From assembly GCA_015680905.1 (NCBI GenBank), contig CM027378.1, positions 54,027,501 through 54,091,500 on the forward strand: a stretch of DNA of 64,000 nucleotides, written 5' to 3'. Below, piece by piece: positions 58,800-64,000 of this stretch (position 1 is the stretch's first letter; every line of letters starts with the position of its first letter). Origin of the DNA: Coptis chinensis. Its lineage: Eukaryota; Streptophyta; Magnoliopsida; Ranunculales; Ranunculaceae. A program made the translations under genes and the position numbers. Below the pieces are notes generated by a model, which was not told the DNA's origin, did not search any database, and worked only from the letters and a program-made list of their open reading frames with translations.

Positions 58800-59810
58800 G
58801 TCATATAAGGCATCACCATTCACCACTAAAATCTGGGACAAGCAGACTCCTTCAAAATTCATCCAACCAAAGTTCCCATTGTATGACGGCAACTCATGTC
58901 CAGGCCAGCACGTAACTCGTTTCAGCCAGATCCTCGCACTCTATAGCGCTCCAGGCTATGACTACCTGAAGTGCAAACTCTTTCCAGCCAGCTTGAAAGA
59001 CGGAGCACTAGACTGGCTCTACACGCTCACCCCTGATTCAATCAACAACTTTGACAAGCTGGCTGAGACGTTCGCAGCAGAGTTCGTCCACAACAGGAAG
59101 AAACAAGCCGACTTGGACTCCTTGTTTCAGCTTAAGCAAGCACACAGCAAGACAATCAGCACTTTCCTAAGACGTTTCAAGAAGGAACTCCTATCAATGG
59201 AGCCAGGCCTTAAGGACAGCTTTGCAACTTCTGCATTCACCAACGCCCTCCTAGCCGACTCCGACCTAGCAGGGTCTCTAATGCGCAACAAACCAGAATG
59301 CTTAGACCACCTGTATCACATAATCAACAAGTACATCAAGTACGAAGAATGGATGGCCCAGTGCAAAGGCAAAGAAGTCATCGCAGTAAGTGCAAGCGAG
59401 GACCCAAAGAAAACAATCAGTACTCAAGCAACAACAACAACAACAACAACAAGGGCTCCAGCTCCCACAAGCCCTCATACACCAAAATGGAATTCTCCAA
59501 CTTTTCTAGGACGCAAAACCATATCCTAAAGAAGATATATACAACATCATACTTCAAGCCCAACATCAACAAAGTCATAGCAATCCAAGGTCGTCCATAC
59601 TACCATTTCCACAAACTCCACCACCATGACACGGATGAGTGTTGGAGCCTCAAACACTACCTCCAAGACTTAGTCGAAGAGGGAAAACTGAAAGAGTTCC
59701 TGCCAAAAAGCGACCTCAGGCATAAGCTAAATGCCAATCGCAACAGAAGTAGAAGCAAGAGCCATGAACGACTTACTCGCAGGAGAAGCAGAAGCAGAAT
59801 AGCCTAATGA
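58800..59810 (+). pseudogene. Gypsy gag fossil
   Basis: Contains the retrotransposon gag domain: WDKQTPSKFIQPKFPLYDGN, then LKDGALDWLYTLTPDSI, a LFQLKQAHSKTISTFLRRFK stretch and KYEEWMAQCKGKE. It is followed by a low-complexity Asn/Thr-rich segment and an Arg/Ser-rich tail. The capsid core is still easy to recognise. Confidence 0.85.
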
Positions 59811-60074
59811 TCTAAATCTCCAGGTCGGTCAAGGCACAACAAGAGACAACACTCCTACGACCACGATGAGGAAAAGGTAATCAACATGATTACAGACACC
59901 TCCAACAACGAGACCTCAGGTCGTGAAAAATGTAGGCGTGTAGGAGCGCTGCAAGAAATCTACCACCTCTCCCATAAAGCTGAGGTGATCATTCCTACCA
60001 ATTCTCAATCTACGACCTCCATATAATTTACCAATGAAGACCTTGACAAGGTGTGCCTACCCCACAATGATGCC

Positions 60075-63000
60075 TTGTAAGTGCACATCAAAATCAACGG
60101 ATTGACAGTCAAAATGGTCTTTATCGACCCAGGCAGCTCCTGCGACATCCTCTTCTATCAAACATACAAAGACATGCACCTGCCAGACTCGGTGATGATA
60201 GAATCAAATGCACCACTCTATGGGTTTAACGGAGAGCGCATATATGCCATTAGAGACGTCATCTTACCAGTCTCCATTGGAGAAAAAGAGGACATGGTCA
60301 AGCCTTAACACATTTCAGCGTTATTAATGTCAAGTCGTCCTACACTGCCATCTTAGGACGTAGGTGAATTCACAAGATCCAAGCAGTTCCATCCACCTTA
60401 CACCAAGTCCTGCAGTTTCCCAGACCTCGAGGCATCATGGAGCTCAGGAGCAACCAACTAGAAGCTTATAGATGCAATCAAGTCAGCGCAACAACCAAGG
60501 CCAAAACTTAGGTCGTCCAAGACAAAGACGTCCCAAAGCTACAAGAGCCTCAAGCGTCTAGCTCACAAGCACCCATAACAGACAAGCTCAAGGAGACACA
60601 CGTACAAATCGAACCTGGAGAAAAAGTCAATTTGGGCACAAATGATGACCTAAAATTTGTTTATGTAGGGCCAGATTTAGACCCCAAGCTCAAGGAGCAA
60701 CTTATCAAATTTCTATCTCTCAATAAAGATGTTTTTGTTTGGTCGTATATCGATATGCTAGGAATCGACCCTCAGGTCGCTTGCCACAAATTAAATGTAG
60801 ATCCAACCGTAAAGTCTAACAAACAATAACCTAGGAAGCTTGCACTCAAATTTCAAAAAGCCATCAATGAAGAGATAGAAAAGCTCAAAAATGTTGGCTT
60901 CATCAGAGAAGTCGAGTACCTAACCTGGCTAGCTAACATCGTAGCCGTTCTTAAGAAAAATGGCCAGGTACGACTCTGCATAGACTTCACCAACGTCAAC
61001 AAGTATTGCCCAAAGGACAGCTTCCCCCTACCAAGGATTGACATTCTGGTAGATCAAACTTGCAGACATGAACTTCTATCATTTATGGACGCATATAGTG
61101 GGTACAATCAGATACCACTTGCAGAAGAAGACCAGGAAAAGACATCCTTCATAACCGAACAAGGAACGTTCTGCTACAACGTCCTACCATTCGACTTGAA
61201 GAACGCCGGTGTGACCTACCAGAGACTGGTCACAAAGATATTCAAAGACTAGCTGGGCGACACTATGGAAGTCTACATAGACAACATGGTAGTCAAAAGC
61301 AAAAAAAGTTGGCAATCACATTTCTCACCTCCAAGAAGCATTTGAAAGATTGTGCCAAAACAAGATGAAGCTCAACCCAGCAAAGTGCGTATTTGGAGTA
61401 ACCTCAAGAAAATTCTTAGGATACCTCATTTTACAAAGATGCATTGAAACAAACCCAGAGCAAATATGAGCTTTCTTAGAAATGTCAGAGCCAACTTCCA
61501 AACAACAAATCCATAAGCTATTTGGCATGGTTTCAGCCCTCAACAGGTTCATCTCATGTGTATCGGACAAATGCAGACCATTCCTACAAATACTCAAGAA
61601 AGACGCAACATTCACTTGGACAGACGAATGCCACAAAGCCTCCAATGACCTGAAGGATTACCTATCAACTTCGCTCGTCCTATCCAAACCAAAAGAAGGC
61701 GAAACACTTGGGCTTTACCTTGCAACTACCGACTTTGCCATCAGCTCGGTCCTCTTTTGCGAAAGCGAGGGTATCGAAAAGTTAGTCTACTTCACTAGCA
61801 AGACATTGGCAGATGCAGAGAAGCATTACTCGGCAATAGAGAAAACAATGTTGTCTTTGTTGTACTCTGCTCGGAAGTTCCGACCTTACTTTCAGGCTCA
61901 CAACATCAAGATCATAATAGATGTACCGATCAAGCAGGTTTTGAGTTCCAACAACAAAATAGCCTGCATGGCCGAATGGGTTGAAGAACTAGGAGAGCAT
62001 CACATCGAATTCGTTCCCAGAGCGTCTCACAAAGGCCAGGTCGTGGCAGATTTCCTTACTGATTTCCCCATTGAAGATGTCAACTGGGAACCTGAGCCCA
62101 TCATTTCACTCCATCAACTAACCACCCCAGACACGTGGCACCTCTACATAAATGGAGCGTGCAACAACAGCGGTAGTGGACTAGGGGCTATGTTAACTTC
62201 ACCAGAGGGAACACTGCTACAAAAGTCAATCAAGATCAACTTTGCAACATCCAACAACGAAGCGGAATATGTGGCATTAATCACAGGCCTCCGCATGGCA
62301 CAACAACTATAAGTCCAAAAGCTCAAAGCTTATAGTGACTCGCAGCTAATCATCAAACAGATCACCAAAGAGTATGTCACAAATGGAGCAAACCTCGCCA
62401 AGTACGCTCAAGTCGTCCATAACATCATCAGCTCTTTCAAAACATTCGGTTTGGAGCACATTCCCTGAGAAGATAACAGATATGCAGACAGCCTAGCTTT
62501 TTTAGCCTCGAAAACCCAAGAGGTATGTCCCAGCACAGTCTACATTGACATCCTGGAGAGGCCCGCCTACCAGCAAGAAAGTGTCAATAGCCTCACAGAC
62601 GTCCAACCCTCATCCGAAGAAGAAATCACTCAATCTTGGATAGGACCATTCTTGAAATTTATCATACATGGCGAATGCCCAGCCGAGGCAAAGAATTCTC
62701 GTGCCATACAATTTCAAGCTCCCAGAGACACTGTGATCATCAGACGATTATTCCAAAAATTTGTAGGAGGACCCCACCTAAGGTGCATAACTCCACGCGA
62801 AGGGCAACTCATCTTTGATGAAATTCACAAAGGCAAATGTGGTAATCATGCAGAAGCAAGATCTTTGGCTCATAAAGTAATCGCCCAAGGGTATTATTGG
62901 CCAGGCATGCACATCGAAACAAAAAAGTATGTTCTCAAATGCCACCAATGCCAAACATTTGGCCACAACCACCGAAGTCCAGCACGTACGGGAATTGATC

Positions 63001-63800
63001 AACATAGCCAGCATGTGGCCTTTCCACATGTGGGGGCTAGACATCATGGGACCATTCATCCCACAAAAGAAAACAGGACTCAAATACGTCCTGGCAACCA
63101 CAGATTACTTTACCAAATAGGTTGAGGCAATCCCACTTGCTCAAATCAAAGAAGTTCACGTTATCAACTTCATATGGACCAATATCATCACAAGATTTAG
63201 TCTACCCCACACCCTCGTCATGGACAACGGAAAGATTTTCTACGCCTATATCTGCAGAAAGCAATGGCCAAGCAGAGGCTACAAACAAAGCCATCAAAGA
63301 AAATCTCCAAAAGAAGTTGGAGAGCAAGAAAAGCCAATGGCCAAAATAGCTCGAGAACATTTTATGGGCATACATAACAACATCCAAAGCCAGTACCAAT
63401 GAGTCTCCATTCACACTTTGCTTCGAAATAGAGGCAGTCATACCATCATAACTCACAATCACAACCACACATTTTGAAAACGTCGAATCAGGAGAAAGCG
63501 ATAACATCTTATCCAAAAAAGTCGACCTCACAAAAAAGCGAAGAGAAACAACTACAATATCCTTAGCTCGGTACCACCAAACAATCTAATGATCTTACAA
63601 CAGAAAGGTCGTCCCAAGATCTTTTCAAGCTGGCGACCTAGTCCTCAAAAAGACTTTAGCACCGGCCAAGCTTGACCCAACTTAGGAAGGCCCATACATA
63701 GTTCACAAAATCCTAAGAAATGGAGCATACTGGATCAAAACGCAACTCGGTGATATGCTTTTCCGACCTTGGAATACAACTCTCCTCAAGCGTTTTTACT
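60075..63800 (+). pseudogene. Gypsy pol fossil (PR, RT, RH, aRH, INT)
   Basis: Protease region around FIDPGSSCDILFYQTYKDM (about 60120). Reverse transcriptase around 60840-61480 with GQVRLCIDFTNVNKYCPKDS and FMDAYSGYNQI. RNase H at 61500-62110 with FTWTDECHKA and TLADAEKHYSAIEKTMLSLL. Archaeal-type RNase H at 62140-62500. Integrase from 62650 with a KCHQCQTFGHNH zinc-binding region, MWGLDIMGPFIP and MDNGK. Order and motifs are Gypsy/Tat. No continuous polyprotein is present. Confidence 0.83.
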
Positions 63801-64000
63801 AGTAATTTATTTCTAGGTGTATCAATCAATATTAATAAATTTCATCAGCATTCTGCGTACAAAGTTTATCTTTGTATTACATGAGTACCACGTATTTTTG
63901 CACTCGATCCCCGATATAGGACATCAAAGCATCAGGTCGTACACTAACGATAGTGTTAAACACGACTCAACTATAATTACCACACAGTGGTTAATTATCA

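Larger units (their letters stand above)
58478..64000 (+). mobile_element. Ty3/Gypsy retrotransposon, Tat lineage, decayed, runs off right edge
   Basis: It starts at a primer-binding-site-like TTGGCACCATTTGCCCG, as in Tat/Athila elements. Plus-strand order is gag, protease, reverse transcriptase, RNase H, a second archaeal-type RNase H, integrase. The second RNase H (WHLYINGACNNSGSGLGAML) is a mark of the Tat lineage. pol ends near 63800; a 3' non-coding tract or LTR continues past the window. Coding parts have many breaks (more than ten), so it is an old fossil. The word AGGTCGT or AAGTCGT recurs through it. Confidence 0.85.

Overview
The window is nuclear DNA of a dicot-type flowering plant. 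Evidence: U1 and U2 snRNA genes with the plant Upstream Sequence Element (USE), intron-bearing genes for ribosomal protein L19 and for a TPR protein with a plastid-like N-terminus, and typical plant Copia, Tat-type Gypsy, LINE and Helitron families. The species cannot be named from sequence alone.

Layout. 1-10516: tandem array of eleven U2 snRNA genes (minus strand, ~0.96 kb units) with a six-unit higher-order period; several copies are visibly decayed. 10580-11669: LINE RNase H/3' remnant split by a 491-bp hAT-like element. 12351-12512: a U1 snRNA gene with well-formed promoter. 13074-13776: solo LTR. 14142-19823: an LTR element with almost no coding content. 20300-20512: fragment of an RPL19 gene.

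20674-42785 is a four-level nest. The oldest layer is LINE A (poly-A end at 20674, body at 41386-42785). Helitron 2 (20723-41385) entered its 3' UTR. Helitron 1 (21089-35749, minus orientation) entered one of Helitron 2's 139-bp 5' repeats. A Copia element (28486-33927) entered Helitron 1. Helitron 1 carries pieces of about seven host genes: an E2 ubiquitin-conjugating enzyme, a gankyrin-like ankyrin protein, a PDZ protein, a tRNA dimethylguanosine methyltransferase-like protein, an F-box/LRR protein, a dsRBD-like protein and an unidentified coiled-coil exon. Helitron 2 carries an NPH3-domain fragment and a ~2.2-kb minisatellite.

43123-53707: a host gene for a TPR protein (270 aa, eight exons, minus strand). 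Intron 6 holds a 5-kb LINE and intron 5 a second LINE fragment. 54648-56672: an intact five-exon RPL19 gene with telo-box and site II promoter motifs. 58478-64000: internal region of a decayed Tat-type Gypsy element that runs off the right edge.

The apparently intact protein-coding host loci are the TPR gene and RPL19. U1 and the best U2 copies are plausible functional RNA genes. Most of the rest is transposon sequence of several ages.
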